A stretch of 64,000 nt of DNA from Episyrphus balteatus. Its lineage: Eukaryota; Arthropoda; Insecta; Diptera; Syrphidae. Below the pieces are notes generated by a model. That model was given only the letters and a program-made list of their open reading frames with translations, had not been told where the DNA came from and searched no databases. A program made the translations under genes and the position numbers. The stretch covers positions 165,513,718 to 165,577,717 of the forward strand of contig NC_079134.1 of NCBI RefSeq assembly GCF_945859705.1, in the 5' to 3' direction. Of the stretch, positions 47,784-60,879 are shown in pieces. Each line of letters starts with the position of its first letter. The stretch's first letter is position 1.

Positions 47784-47994
47784 TATACATACTATGAATC
47801 TTAAATAAGGAAAACTTTCCAAAACTTTATCGTAAGCGCCATTATCTTTATTATTACTTTTTATTTTTGGTTTTATTTGAAATATTTGAAAAGATGTTGA
47901 CGTAAACATTTTCTTGGGCGATTCTTGATAAGATGAAAATAAAAAAGTTATATCTAGATCGTTCTTAATATTAGAAAAATAAAGTTGCCTGTTG
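47784..47994 (+). repeat. Right 210-bp direct repeat flanking the composite insert
   Basis: Near-identical to 45221-45434 in the same orientation, with scattered single-base differences by eye. It begins right after the GAATCAGTCTA end of the insert. Confidence 0.75.
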
Positions 47995-50900
47995 TTCTTA
48001 ACTTACAATTTTTTTTTTGTGCTAATGATAATTTGGCGGAAACGGCTCAATATACTGTGAATCATTACAATACATCATGATATTATTAAATACCAAACCA
48101 GTAATCCTACAATAGCATATAGTTTCACTTTATTTTAAATAAGAAATCTATTAGAGCAAGATAGGTCTTAAAAATAAAATTTCGATTTCCTCATTAGGGA
48201 ATCAACAAAAACCTTTAACTACGAAGATAAAAAGAAATCGCTTCAGTGGCTAAGTCACATAAAACCACAAAAGAAGAAAAACAATTTTATTTTAGTTTTG
48301 GTGAGGTTCTATTTTTTTCTACATAAACAGACAGATGTTTAAACAAATATTCATTATAATCATGCTTTGTAAATGCTATTGTATTTGGTTAAAAACATTA
48401 TGCTAACATTTTGCCTTTCGTATATAGCATCCTTTAAGAAAACTGTGACTCAATCCTAAATGTGTATTAAGATAAATCCAACACCTTCACTCATGGTAAT
48501 TGTATATCTTTTCATTTGTATTTTTTTATTTTTCCGGAATTGCAAATTGCTTTTCAATTGACATGTGGAGGCGAAGGTCTGTATGTTTTTACTTTTCGTT
48601 TTCGTTTTTCATTTCAATTTTTCTTTCTTCATTACCACTTGTACAAGTCTTACGGAACATGTTATAAATTTAAACATTTACACAAGCTATACGACCACTT
48701 CCTTACGATTTGACACAATGATCAAAAATAATTATCCTTTTAGCAGCATTTTATTGCTGTTGAATTGTAAATGTTATGGCATTATAATTGATGCATTTTA
48801 TATACAGTGTGAAACGAATTGTGATTCATATTTGCTGATAAAATAATGTATAAAATTAATTCATCATTTTTGGATCATGATAAATATGTTAAATGAGTTT
48901 GTTGAACATGTTATAAATATTTGTATGGTATAAATTTTAAAAAATTAAGAGTTATCGTCGGGAAATTGAGATAAGATGAACAAGCTATTAATTAAGTGTT
49001 CCAACTAAAATGATTGATAACATGATAACTTGAGAAATGTTGGTAGTTTTAACACCAAATTTTGGAATTTGTTACACTTAATTAATGAAAGCTCTAAAAA
49101 CCCTGAACTCCTTTTTCGTGGGTCAAAAGGTCAGAAAGCGGTTTTTGAAAATTGAAACAAAATTGTTTATGTTTTTTTATTTTGAAAACAACAACGGCAA
49201 CGCCATCTATCGATGTAAAATTATTTCCAATTAAATTTCAATCAAACCGCAAGCCTCATTTAATGATGAGCCTTCATCTAAAGGTGTATTTAATGGACAA
49301 AAATCCCCCAAGCGACCATTACAAAATGTGTGATTTTATAATCCTTAGCCTCGTCTACATCATAACTTCACTTTTTATTGCCTCCACTATTCACTACGCC
49401 ATCAATACATCACATACCACAAATACACACATGATTATTTGTAAGGTTAGAAAACTTAAAGACATTCCACGCAGTCTTTCGAATCGGTATTCGACTATAA
49501 AGCAAAGACCTTACAACGGACGAGACAGGAAGTAATGAAATTGTACAAAATAGACAAGACTCAAACCTGCCCCAGCCCCAGTAAACAAGCCAAATGATCG
49601 ATTTCACTGCGAAAATCACCAAAAGATGTGCCTCGCATTTTTAGCCAAAGGCCTTCCTTCCTTCTCAGGAGATGTTGAATTGAGGATTTTTTTCTTTAAA
49701 GGAACAGGAAAGTCAACATCTTTTTTTTTTGTGTTTTCTTTATTGTACCTCGGTCTATCTATGTGAAGCATCCACGTCATGATTGTCGGTGGTTGTTGTT
49801 ATCTCGTCGAGTTTTCGTCGGAAGTAAAAGGTGTTAGAGTTGCAACAAAGCCACATAACGATGAGCCCCCATCATCACATAAATGTTTTTTTATTGGTGT
49901 TTGTATGGATCGTTTGAGTGCATTCATTAACTTGGTAAAAATGTCCAAAGTTAAGTTCAATGATGTGGCTTTAAAAGAAATATTTAAGTCCCAAATATGG
50001 ACAATTTTGTGAGCTGAAAGGAAAGTAAAAGTGGTCCAGCGAGTCTCCGACCTAAAATGTTATTCAGTTCCTTTTGTGCTTGTCTCGGATCGTTAAGCTC
50101 TTCTCTGATGGTTGTCGTTAGCGTATATTGGCTTCTACATCAATATACTGTACTCTTGTGCCGAGGGGAAAAGAAGCTGGTTATTTAACAATGTCTTATG
50201 TTGTTATGAGTTCCTTCCTTATATGGTTGTGGCTATGCGAATGATTGCCGCACACCAAGACCATAATATAAGGCATGGTTTTGGTGTTACATGTTATGAT
50301 ATTGATTCAGGACGCACAGGGTAGTTGTGGTCTTGGGAGTGCAATTAACTTGTCTGGCTGGTGAGTCCAGATACAAATTTTGTATGTACACGTTAACATT
50401 GATGTTGTCATTCGTTGTAACTTATGTGTTATGTAATGTGGATTGAAATTCCTTTTGAACGAATGGTTGATAGTGGGAGCTCAATTTAAGGATATTTTTT
50501 GGGGAAAAAAAACTTTAATTTTTGACTATTAAGAAATAAAAGATACATTATCGAATTTTTTGAATGTATAGCAACTTAATTCCTTCTGGCAGTTCCTTTT
50601 TAACTTTTTACGTTAAAGAACATATTTTTTTTTAAATACAATTTTTATTTAAATTTTTTTTCTGAAAAGGTTAGTTCAATATTAACGTAAATTCCGTTAC
50701 TCCAACTTTTTCATGTATGTTTTTATAAAATAAAAATCCAGTCATTTAGTTTGACGTTTTCCCAAATCAACAATGTCAGTATTTTATCATTAAAGCGAAC
50801 ACAGAATAAACAACTTAGTTGGGTTAATAATTTTCATATTCAATGTTTAAATTGAAATGATCACTGTGGCGTATGTGTAACATTTTTTTTTTTTTTTTAA

Positions 50901-51649
50901 ATTTATGTTGGTTGGTCATTTTATCCCTTGGGATCCATTGACTTTTAATCGAAAAAAATCAATATCCAAGTCTGACATGTTTCGAAACTATATTGCGTTT
51001 TACAAACTAAGCGTCACGTTACAGACACTGAAGCTTACCTTTTACCTCATAATTAAGTAAAACCCAAAAAAGTAAAATTAAAAAAATTATTAAAATACCA
51101 ATACTGAGGTGTTTTTATTTTTAAGAAGCTCAAAAATAAAAATAAAAAAATTAAGACCGCTTATAAACCCTAAAATTGATTTGTTTTATTTTTAAAAATT
51201 CCAGGTAAATTTGAGGTAAATAAATAAAGCAACATGTGAAACATAAGAACCGCTTTAATTTGACAGCGGAACACTATATAATGAATACATTAATTTCGAT
51301 TTTCTTTCAAAAGAATTTATTGATGGATATGCCATTCGTGTTATTCTGCCAAAAAAATTAATTTTTTTTATAAGCTTTATTTTTTTTAGAAAATAATGTT
51401 AAAAAAAACATCGGCCTTAAAAGATATTCGATCAGTTGGTCCTAGCAGAAGTCGTAATAATAAAAAGAATTTTATGTTATTACCTCACAGAACTCATCAA
51501 CTTGGTGCTTTAGAAAAATCTTAAAATTTGTCATTCATCAAAATAATACAAAAATTGTGTAACCATCGTATATTTATTTTTGGAAAATGTTTCATTTCAG
51601 TCAAAAATAAAATGTTTTTACTTGCAATACAGGTACTATAGGTCAAGTT
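47995..51649. other. Intergenic DNA, no supported gene
   Basis: Frames of 127 codons (49152-49535), 77 codons (49779-50012) and 70 codons (50112-50324) occur in a less AT-rich stretch. None has a recognisable domain or a clear splice context. Exons of an unrecognised gene cannot be excluded. Confidence 0.35.
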
Positions 51650-51930
51650 TAGGATTCGAATTCGAGACATGACGAATTTAAATTTTTTTAAATCAATTTT
51701 TGAAAACGGGTTATTGAATTTCATCGAAATTTCGGTTTTAAGTGTTGAATTATATTTTCTTAAAAATGGCATACCAATTTTTTTTTTTTTTTAATGTTAA
51801 AAAAAATTATTATACATTAATTATGTATATAAAAAATTATTTAAATAAAAAACGGCGCTAACGATTTTCAATTTTTTTTTTCTAAGAATTTTCTTTTTAT
51901 TCAATAATTAAAATGGTATACCTGGTTTTG
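51650..51930 (-). repeat. Diverged inverted copy of the front of the 46550 module
   Basis: Read on the minus strand, it shows AAAATCGTTAGCGCCGTTTT and then GGTATGCCATTTTTAAGAAA, in the same order as near 46559 and 46633. It is AT-rich and non-coding. Confidence 0.45.
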
Positions 51931-52269
51931 TGTAGACGATCATTTAAAACAGTGTTTAATTATTAATTATAAAACAGATTTTATTATTTTTTACATTACT
52001 TTTGGAATCCCCTTAAAAATGAAATTGAATTAAAACCAACTCATTTTAATCCGTGTTTAGTTTTTATTCCAACAAAATTTCAACAAATCAAAGATCAGCA
52101 TTACAAACGACATTATCGCATTTCTTAGAACAAACAGACGCTCTAAAAATGAAATCAATTCTGACTTCATTTCCAAAAAAAAAAAACTGAAAACTTCATC
52201 AGCAGTAATTTTGTTTTACCAAGTTTCAGTAGTTTATTTGAGAATTTCAACTAAAAAGTTTTCCCAATA

Positions 52270-53967
52270 GTGAGGCGGCTTAGCATCTAAATCGTGCAGT
52301 TTGTGATAAAAGCATGAAATTTATATCATGGGTATTACTCAATATTAGAGTTATTTTGAGATATTGGGCCACTTTGTATTCCATCCAGGAGCGTAGATAC
52401 AAGAGATTTTCTGTGTTGCACCCGCATTGTTGCATATCATAGTATAGCTGATGAAACCTTTTTATTAATATAATACATGATTTCGAGGTAATTTTTAACG
52501 CCCGATCGAATAAAACCAATAGCAATATGCCTGGACCGTCATGTAAAAAGTTATTGCACTTTTTATAAATTGTCTTTTACTCAAACAGCAAGATTCAGAA
52601 TATTACCAAGTATTCCTTGAAAAAAAGTGGTAGGTTGATAAAATTTAGTGTGGACTTTTCTAATACCATAGAAAAAAATAATAAAATATGTCCATCAAAA
52701 AATTTCAGGTCAAAGGGTGTTTTTTTTAGCGAGAAAGAACACTTTTGAAATGGTACCATTGCAACACATGGAAATTTTATGAATTTTTTTGAACCGCATA
52801 TATATTTTATACATCGTATGAGAATCAAAAATAATCAAAAAATGAATTATATTTACCATGGAATGTTGAATTTTCATGCAAAACTTAAATTGCTTGCTTT
52901 TATTTTTTATTGAATTTTCATACAAATTAATGTTTTGAAGGAGTGAGGTGCAAAAGTAAAAGTATGAAAAATAATTGTGCAGTTTGTGACAAAGGGATCA
53001 AATTAATAGTATTGTTAGTACAATATATAACCCTCATTTAAAGATATTGGGCCACTTAATATTTTACCTTTAAAGATGTTTATAACGATGCACAGAAAGC
53101 AATTTAAATGAAGTTTTGTGAAATTTGTGAATATTAGATGGCTCATATACATCCTCATAGGTGAAATATTAAAAGGCCCAATATCTTAAAATGAGGGTTA
53201 CATATTGTACTAACAATCCTATTAATTTGATCCTTTTATCACAAACTGCACAATTATTTTTCATACTTTTACTTTTGCACCTCACTCCTTCAAAACATTA
53301 ATTTGTATGAAAATTTAATAAAAAATAAAAGCAAGTTATTTAAGTTTTGCATGAAAATTCAACATTCCATGGTAAATATAATTCATTTTTTGATTATTTT
53401 TGATTCTCATACGATGTATAAAATATATATGCGGTTCAAAAAAATGCAAAAATTTTCCATGTGCTGCAATGGTACCATTTCAAAAGTGTTCTTTCTCGCT
53501 AAAAAAAACACCCTTTGACCTGAAATTTTTTGATGAACATATTTTATTATTTTTTTCTATGGTATATGAAACGTCCACACGAAATTTTATCAACCTACCA
53601 CTTTTTTTCAAGGATTACTTGATAATATTTTGACTCTTGCTCTTTGAGTAAAAGACAATTCATAAAGAGTCCAATAACTTTTTACATGATGGTCGAGACA
53701 TTTTGGTATTGATTTTATTTGATCGGGCGTTAGAAAATACCTCGAAATCATGTATCATATTAATACAATATTTCATTGCCTATACTACGATATGCAACAA
53801 ATCGAGTGCAACACAGAAAAAGTCTTGTATCTACCCTTCCGAATGGAATACAAGGTGGCCCAATATCTCAAAATAACTCGTAAATTGAGTACTACCAACG
53901 ATGTTAATTTCATGCTTTTATCACAAAGTGCACGATTGAACTCTTTTTTAATGCTAAGCCGCCTCAC
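52270..53967. mobile_element. 1.7-kb long-arm palindromic element with TA flanks
   Basis: The left end GTGAGGCGGCTTAGCAT and the right end ATGCTAAGCCGCCTCAC are exact inverses, and TA lies just outside both (52268-52269 and 53968-53969). The arms are about 800 bp each, with a central spacer of about 100 bp near 53065-53165. Each arm contains a subterminal module (GCAGTTTGTGA, then AGATATTGGGCCACTT) that recurs near the centre. Mirror-image short frames in both arms are non-coding. The TA flanks suggest a Tc1/mariner-mobilised foldback. Confidence 0.75.
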
Positions 53968-53969
53968 TA

Positions 53970-55048
53970 CAAAGAAAATTTATTTGAAAAAAAAATGAAA
54001 TGTCTTTCCAAATTTTGTTTACAATATAAACCAGATCTATTAATTACAACTTATCAGTCAATTTCAAAAACAATAAAAAAATAAAAGAAAATATATCACA
54101 TTTATCTTTGTAGGCCTACAAAATATTTTGACCTCTCTAAAAAATATAATCAAAATATAATTTGCATAATTATTTGGCTACACAAAAAAAAATCCCATGA
54201 CAAATATCTTTCATAGATGACTTTTTTTTTATCACAAAAAAAATCCAAACAAAAAAAATCCCATAAAATTGGTCCACTAATTTTGCGAAATTATAGCGCC
54301 ATTTCACACCGCATCATTAATATCACAGCAATTCCAACAATACAGAATGCCCGCAGTAATAAGATAAATACAAAAAAAAAACCATATTTTTTTGTGGTCA
54401 CCCTGTAAACTTCTCATACTTCCATCTTTATCCGTTGATATTACATTTCGTTTCGTTTTCTCAAAACGACTATAACAACTATATTACTATAACTGTTATG
54501 CAAAGCAAGTGGAAATGGATCGTGTCAGTGCGGTCAACGCCAACACTAATGGATTTACAACCAATTTGTTTTTTTTTCCTTTTTCTCTATTTGTTTCTTT
54601 ATTTTTACTTATTTTTGATTTAAGATTTCCGTAACTCTGCTGATATAATTTTTATTTTTCGCAAAAAAAAAACTGTTAGTCCATATTACAAACAAGATGA
54701 ACATCGAAGAGGAAAAAAATGTTAAAACCCGCAAATGTGTGTAAATGAAAAAAAAAAAATTGCTTCCGTCATTGTTGCTAAGAGGTCTAACAAACAGTTA
54801 TTATTACACATTCAGTTGAAGAAATTAACTGACTCGTTGGATTTTGTTGATAAAAATTTAACAACTGTGAAAATACTCCCAAAAATTCTTTAAGTTTTTT
54901 TTTTTGGCTCCTTTTTGGCAGGTTATAATTGAACCTGCTGTCCACCAGAGGTAAATTAAAATACTTCATGATATCACTTATTGGAATTCCTTAAAAATAT
55001 TTGCAAAAATTCATTTGGACTCAACAAAAAACCAAAGACAAGAAAATT
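53970..55048. other. AT-rich intergenic DNA
   Basis: No gene, RNA or defined repeat seen. Confidence 0.4.
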
Positions 55049-55075
55049 CAAGTTCGTACATCAGCTCTTTTGTTT
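55049..55075 (-). repeat. 27-bp bipartite motif, copy 7
   Basis: On the minus strand it reads AAACAAAAGAGCTG, a 6-nt spacer, then GAACTTG, gap-free against the other six copies. Confidence 0.6.
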
Positions 55076-57375
55076 CGCGAGGTTTCATTGACATATCATA
55101 AGCTGTTTGTACTTAAGTGAATTATTTGAAATATTTTTTTTTTATTATTGAAAGAAGACTCTTTTGGTCATAAACACATGGCATTGCAAATATTGCTATG
55201 ACCACCCCGAACAACGACCTTGCTGTGACAACATATCGCCATTCAGACACCATCTACCGCATAATAAATAAAATACACACAGCTCGCGCTTCTTTCCTAC
55301 GCACATTTTGGTATAATATTTATAGCATTACTTAATAACAACATAACAGTTACATTTTCGGTATCAGATGATATCACTCTTCGATGAAGAAAAAACAAAC
55401 AAACAAAACCGAATGCGGCGGGAAAAGAGAATTGAAAAAATAAACAAAATTGGAAAAAAAACGTGCGGCTTCCACTTCCAAGAGTCACAACAGAAACAAA
55501 ACATAAACACTAGTAGCTTTTGTGGAGCAATGTGCTTAAACTTAAGCCGATGTGGGTTTTTTTCAGAGCTTTTGTTGAGTCTGCAAAGACACAGACAATA
55601 TCGAGGATAACCCCGAAACAATTTTGTGCAGGAGAGCAAACCCTACCCCAATATCAATGTCGTGACGAAATTGAATCAAGGTTTTAAGTTTTGTTGTTGT
55701 TCATATATATTTTTGAGTGTGGGCTTTGTGGAAAGAAAGAAAGCTTTTTTGCATGAAGATCGACATGAAGAAAAGACTACGACAACAACGACGACGAACA
55801 ACGGTTGCACGTATAAGATTTGAGTAAAGGTTAAAAAAAATTATGTGTCGCGGTTATAACGGTTGAACAGGGGGATTGTGCATTTGAACAGTATTTAACT
55901 CGAGTGTCAAAGATTTGTTGAAACAGTTTTTCCCTCAAAGACGATTGGGTTGGGTGCAAAAGATACGGTGGTGCGTTTCTTAACAAAGGCGCTTTATTGA
56001 AGAAGGGTGTTGTGATTTTTTTTTTTTCCTTTGAAGGATTATTCAAGCTAATTAAATTGTTTTGGTGAATTTTTAAAAACAAACTTATCCTGTTCCCCGG
56101 GAACCATGAAAACCCGTTGGAGTTTTGTGGTATGAAAATAATTATTTTTTCTTAAAAATTGTGATTATCTAAATGTGAAAGTTGTTTTGACTGTGAACTT
56201 TAAATATTTTAAAAATTGTTTAAAAAATGGACATGTAAACAAAGGATGAACATTTTAAAATGTCTATAATTTTTAAAGATATTAAAACATTTCTATGAAA
56301 AAGTAAAACAAATGGTTTAAATTTTGAAAGTGAATGTTTTGTTAGTTGGTGTGCACATATCTAATTTAATTAATATTAAATTGGTTGTAATAGTTGATAA
56401 AGCAATAAAAAAAATTCTAAAACACTTCGTTAAACAAAGAAGTTGTCTCATTTGTAAATAAAAAAAAACCAAAGCGAGTGTCAGCAAAAGGATACTTTTA
56501 TTGCTTTTGATTTTGTGTCTAGTATTTATAAAACTGATAAAGTTATTTCATTACTTTTAGGAGTACCTTTGTTAAAAGTTTAAGTACTTACTTTGAAATT
56601 ATTCTTCACTTTATAAAGCTTCTTTTCAAAATTTTAAGCAAGCCCTTTGCAAGCTGAATGTCAGTAATTTGCGGTTGCATTTTTTGAGGCTTTGTAAGAA
56701 TTGTAAAATAAGAAAATTTCAGAAATTTAATATTTTATTTTGATTAAAGAATTGCAAAACAGATTTGGATTTTTGTACCAAAAGTTTTGAAACAAGCAGT
56801 TTCTGTGTGTGTGGGGATCTGAGATATGATATGTTTCTAAACAATATTGAGTTTCCAAAAAGGCAAGGTACTGCTCTTATACGTCTTCAAAAGTAAATTT
56901 TTAACTACTTCAAAGTAACGAATAAAGTGATTTTTTTTTATTGTAGATACATAAAAATGTAGAACCGTGAGATTCTGAGCAGTAGCTCAGCTTGGACAAT
57001 GGTTGAATGGTTTTTATATTTTCTATGAAAATTTCAACAGAATTTTTAAAAGATAAACATTTTCTTAATCCCGCCAACGCGTATCGATTAGTATCGATAC
57101 TAATAATTTATTAGTTTTCAATTCCTTTTTTCTTAACTTGCTCTTGCACTTCTTAGGGCAGAACTAGAACATAAAGTGATTTTGAGCTGATATCATTTAA
57201 TTTTTTTTCAAAAAGAAATATTTCATTTCCCTTAACACTTAAAAAATATTTTTAAAGTTACTGTCAAGTCAAATTGTATTAAGGCCCCTATAAAAAAGGA
57301 AAGTTTTGGTGTAAACAATTTTACCGGCTACATTTATGTTTTTTGGGATGCGTAACACAATTTTTCCAACAACGT
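55076..57375. other. Intergenic DNA
   Basis: No gene is supported. The part at 55250-56100 is less AT-rich, with short open frames on both strands but no domain. Confidence 0.4.
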
Positions 57376-57449
57376 TTTTCACGGCAACTTAAGAAATTAC
57401 CATGAAAGAGCTTTTCACGGCAACTTAATAAATTACCATTAAAGTGCAA
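57376..57449 (+). repeat. Two tandem units of 37 bp
   Basis: The phrase TTTTCACGGCAACTTAA followed by AAATTACCAT occurs twice in direct succession with few differences. It has no coding or RNA features. Confidence 0.6.
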
Positions 57450-59781
57450 AAAATGCATTTTGTTTGAGTTTTTAGTGTATTTTTAGAAGAAAAGGATGGG
57501 GGTCTTTTCACAAAAACAGGTTTATTAAAAAGAGATGGTTACTAAGAATTGATTTCTTATTCATTGTTGTCTACAATTTAGTATCCTCTTAAGAGAGATA
57601 AAAATTCCATAGGTACAGCTTTTCGAAAAAAAAAAATACATTTTAAAGATTTTTTTTATTATACAAAAAGTACCTACGTTTTTTTCAGAGCTCTTTTGAG
57701 CCTAATGGATAAAACATACATTGTTGGTAATTGTCTCTACATTAAACAAAAAATTGTTCTCGCGCAGTTATCTCTCTTTTAAAAAAATACGACAAAAAAA
57801 TAAAAAAAGTGCATTTCAGGATTTCTTATGAAAAATAAATTTTGTTGGATTCATGTACAGCACCCCAAAGTCATCCATTAAAATAAAAGAAACACCAGAC
57901 CTTTCCACTTTAAACAAAATTTGACTGTAATATTTTGTTTGCCTAAAAAGATACAATGAACGATTTTTTGTTGCCCTTTATCATTTTTTTTTTTTTTTTG
58001 CAGTTTTACCAGGAACAACCTTTATTTGATTATAATTATGGGAATATGTTTCTTATGTAACTACTACCTCAAGTTCCTTAATTATTTACGTGTTTAAATT
58101 ATTCAGTGATTAAAGCACTGAACAGACATTTCTTGTCTGTATTGTGCCCCTTTTTTTGAACAGGTTACATAAATAATGATGCCACAACGCATGATAAATT
58201 GATTTCCAACAATTATCAATTATACTAACACAAAATGCGTGCTCATAACCTTTCCTCAAATACAAACATTGTAAACAATCATAATAATAATTACTCATGC
58301 ATTTAAACAAATTGAAACAAAAAAACTTAAGATTATGAAAAAAACATTTTAACTTAATTTGAGTACAAATAACTAATGGAATTGTTGCCATTTTACTTTC
58401 ACTGAAATAGGTATTACGAGTATTATTTAAAAGATACATCATGCACATGATATTCGTGCGCATGTAATTAGCACTCAACTAACTAAGTGTTGCTTGTCAA
58501 AAGGTTTTTATAAAAAGGTTGTTGCAAGAAGATCAGCTGCTGTCATTATATTGCGCAAGATATTTTTTTTTTCTCATTCACCTATGAGTGGCTTTAGTAA
58601 TGTTTATTATGTTATGGTTATAGCAGATAAGATACAAACTAAGTACATCTACACATAGAGACTATAAAATTATAAAATTTAGGCATTATTTACCTATGGC
58701 TAAGCATTTTACGAGATTCATATTTTAAAGACATCGAACAATTTTTCGCATTATTTTGCAGGTAAATGCTAGCGTATGAATAATTGAAAAAATCTGTTCT
58801 GTCAAAAACCAAAGAAAAAGTAGTAAAACCATTTGCTTACAAACAGTTGTTAAGGTGTTGCTTGAAGGAAAGTATTCATCATTTTTAGTTAAACTGTGTG
58901 TTTAGTTATCATAATTTTATATTTTTTTCAAGTTCAATTAATTAATCAATTAAATCCTTTTCTCGCTTTTTACATTCAAGCATTTGAAAAATTAATAGAT
59001 AAATATCAATAATAATGGTAGCTACATATTTTGTATCTTAAAAATGTTTGGGTACTTTTGGACGATTTTTCTTTCTCTGATAGAATTTCATCCTCAATCT
59101 TTTAACTTTGACAGATTTCATATGTCCAAAATGAAAAAAAACCCTATTATTATAAAATACTGCATAAAATAAGGAAAATAGTTTTTCTACCTAATAGATA
59201 ACTAATTTTTACAGCACAGAGACATGTTTAATGTGCATGAAAAATTAATACTGGCGGAATTTCTATAAAATTAGTATCAATTATTTTAAAAAAAATTAAT
59301 TTCTGTGGTTTTGATAGAAACAGGACAGCTCCAATCAAACAAAAATTAAAAGACTTCTTTCATGATTGGTTTTTGCCTATTTACCTATATTTTTACTATT
59401 TTTAGCTATGAGTCAGGTATAATCATTTAGTTCAATACGTTGAACAAATGGTTTTTCCGATATTTTAATATCATTTGAGAGCCTTAAGAACTGATAATCC
59501 CATTGCTAGATCCAGCAGGAGATATCATATTTTTACCAAACGACAGAGAATTAAAAATTAGAAATATTTTTTTTCTTTTTCAATTGTACGTTATTTATAT
59601 CAATTGTATTATTGTTTGGTAATATTAGAATATTTTAATATTAAAGGGAAATGTTGTCCAACCGCCAACCTATGTATAAATACTAATGAAAAGTGATTTT
59701 AAGATACAAAAAGGTTCCCAATTTTTTCAAAGGATTGATTTTTTAGAAAAAAAAATTAAATTTTAAAAATTAAATTTTATA
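57450..59781. other. AT-rich intergenic DNA
   Basis: No gene is supported. A 122-codon minus-strand frame at 58110-58478 has no recognisable domain and AT-driven composition. Confidence 0.4.
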
Positions 59782-60879
59782 AATATTTGAACACAACGGC
59801 AACACCTAAAATATTTAAATATAAATTTTTAAAAATCTAGAAGCTTAGCCATATTTGTAAAATTAAAATTATGTTGATTGAATGAAGGGCTTTTGAAAGA
59901 ATGGTAATTGAACTCCGATTTTTGAAAAAAAATTATTGACAAAATTTTAACATGTCGTTTTTAAAATTTTTTTCGTATTATAAAATGCATTTATTTTCAA
60001 ATTTTTTTGGCCACATTTATTATGATTTGAAATTATAAAAGGAAATGTCAAAATGTATTACGGTTTATGAAAAAAATTAAAAAGTAGGTATTTAATTTTC
60101 GAAGAAATTTTTGTTAATAGAAGCTTTGAAAAAAATTTAACTTATTTTTTTTTAAAGTTCAACAATTAAATACTAAGTTATTTTTTATCCATACTTTTAT
60201 TGTTAAAAGTTAGATAGCAAAAGTTTTAAGTTCTTATTTGCCAAAGTCATTGAGAAATTCAATTATTTCAATGCAAAAATTCAGTTTTTATCAAGAAAAT
60301 CCGATGAAATTGAAGTAATTTTTATATTTTATTTCAAAACTGCAATATATATTACCTTTTCCTCTTCGGAATTTAACTGATAATATTTATGGCCAAAAAA
60401 TTTTTCTAAATAAATTCATATTTTACTACGAAAAAGTTAAAAAAAAGCCATTTAAAATTTTTTAATAACGTTTTTTTTCAAAAATTTTGAGTTGAGGACT
60501 ATTCTTCAAAAACTTTTGATTAAATTCAGTGGATTTGTGTTCAAAATATTTTTTTTTGTGTTTGAAGTCAGTTTGTGAGAAAATTGCATTTATAGCTTAA
60601 ACGATGGAAGATTGTCCCTTACTCCCTTATATTTTTTTTCCTTAAATTACCTTGAGAATCCTTTGCTATCATTTGTTTTATGAAATTTAACCAAAAAAGA
60701 TGGTTTTGTTCAAAAAAAATTTAATTTTAATTTTAAAAAACAATATGGCAACATCGGCAATTTCTAATCTACCTATAGACTTTTAAGTATTTTTAATTAC
60801 CTACGTTTGAAAAAAAAAATCATCAAAATCAGAGCTGTTCGGCCGGGTTCCCTAATAATTTGCTTTAGTTACTTTACTA
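59782..60879. mobile_element. Left-truncated second copy of the 41389-42877 element
   Basis: It begins with ATTTGAACACAACGGCAACA, corresponding to the inner part of the left arm of the first copy. It runs to the same right terminus with GGTTCCCTAATAATTTGCTT then TAGTTACT. The outer part of the left arm (about 350 bp) is missing. Orientation is the same as the first copy. Confidence 0.7.

Noticed and set aside
49152..50324. Three short open frames in a less AT-rich region
   Set aside because: No domains and no joining splice sites that I could support.
58110..58478. 122-codon minus-strand frame
   Set aside because: Composition fits AT-rich chance frames and no motif is recognisable.
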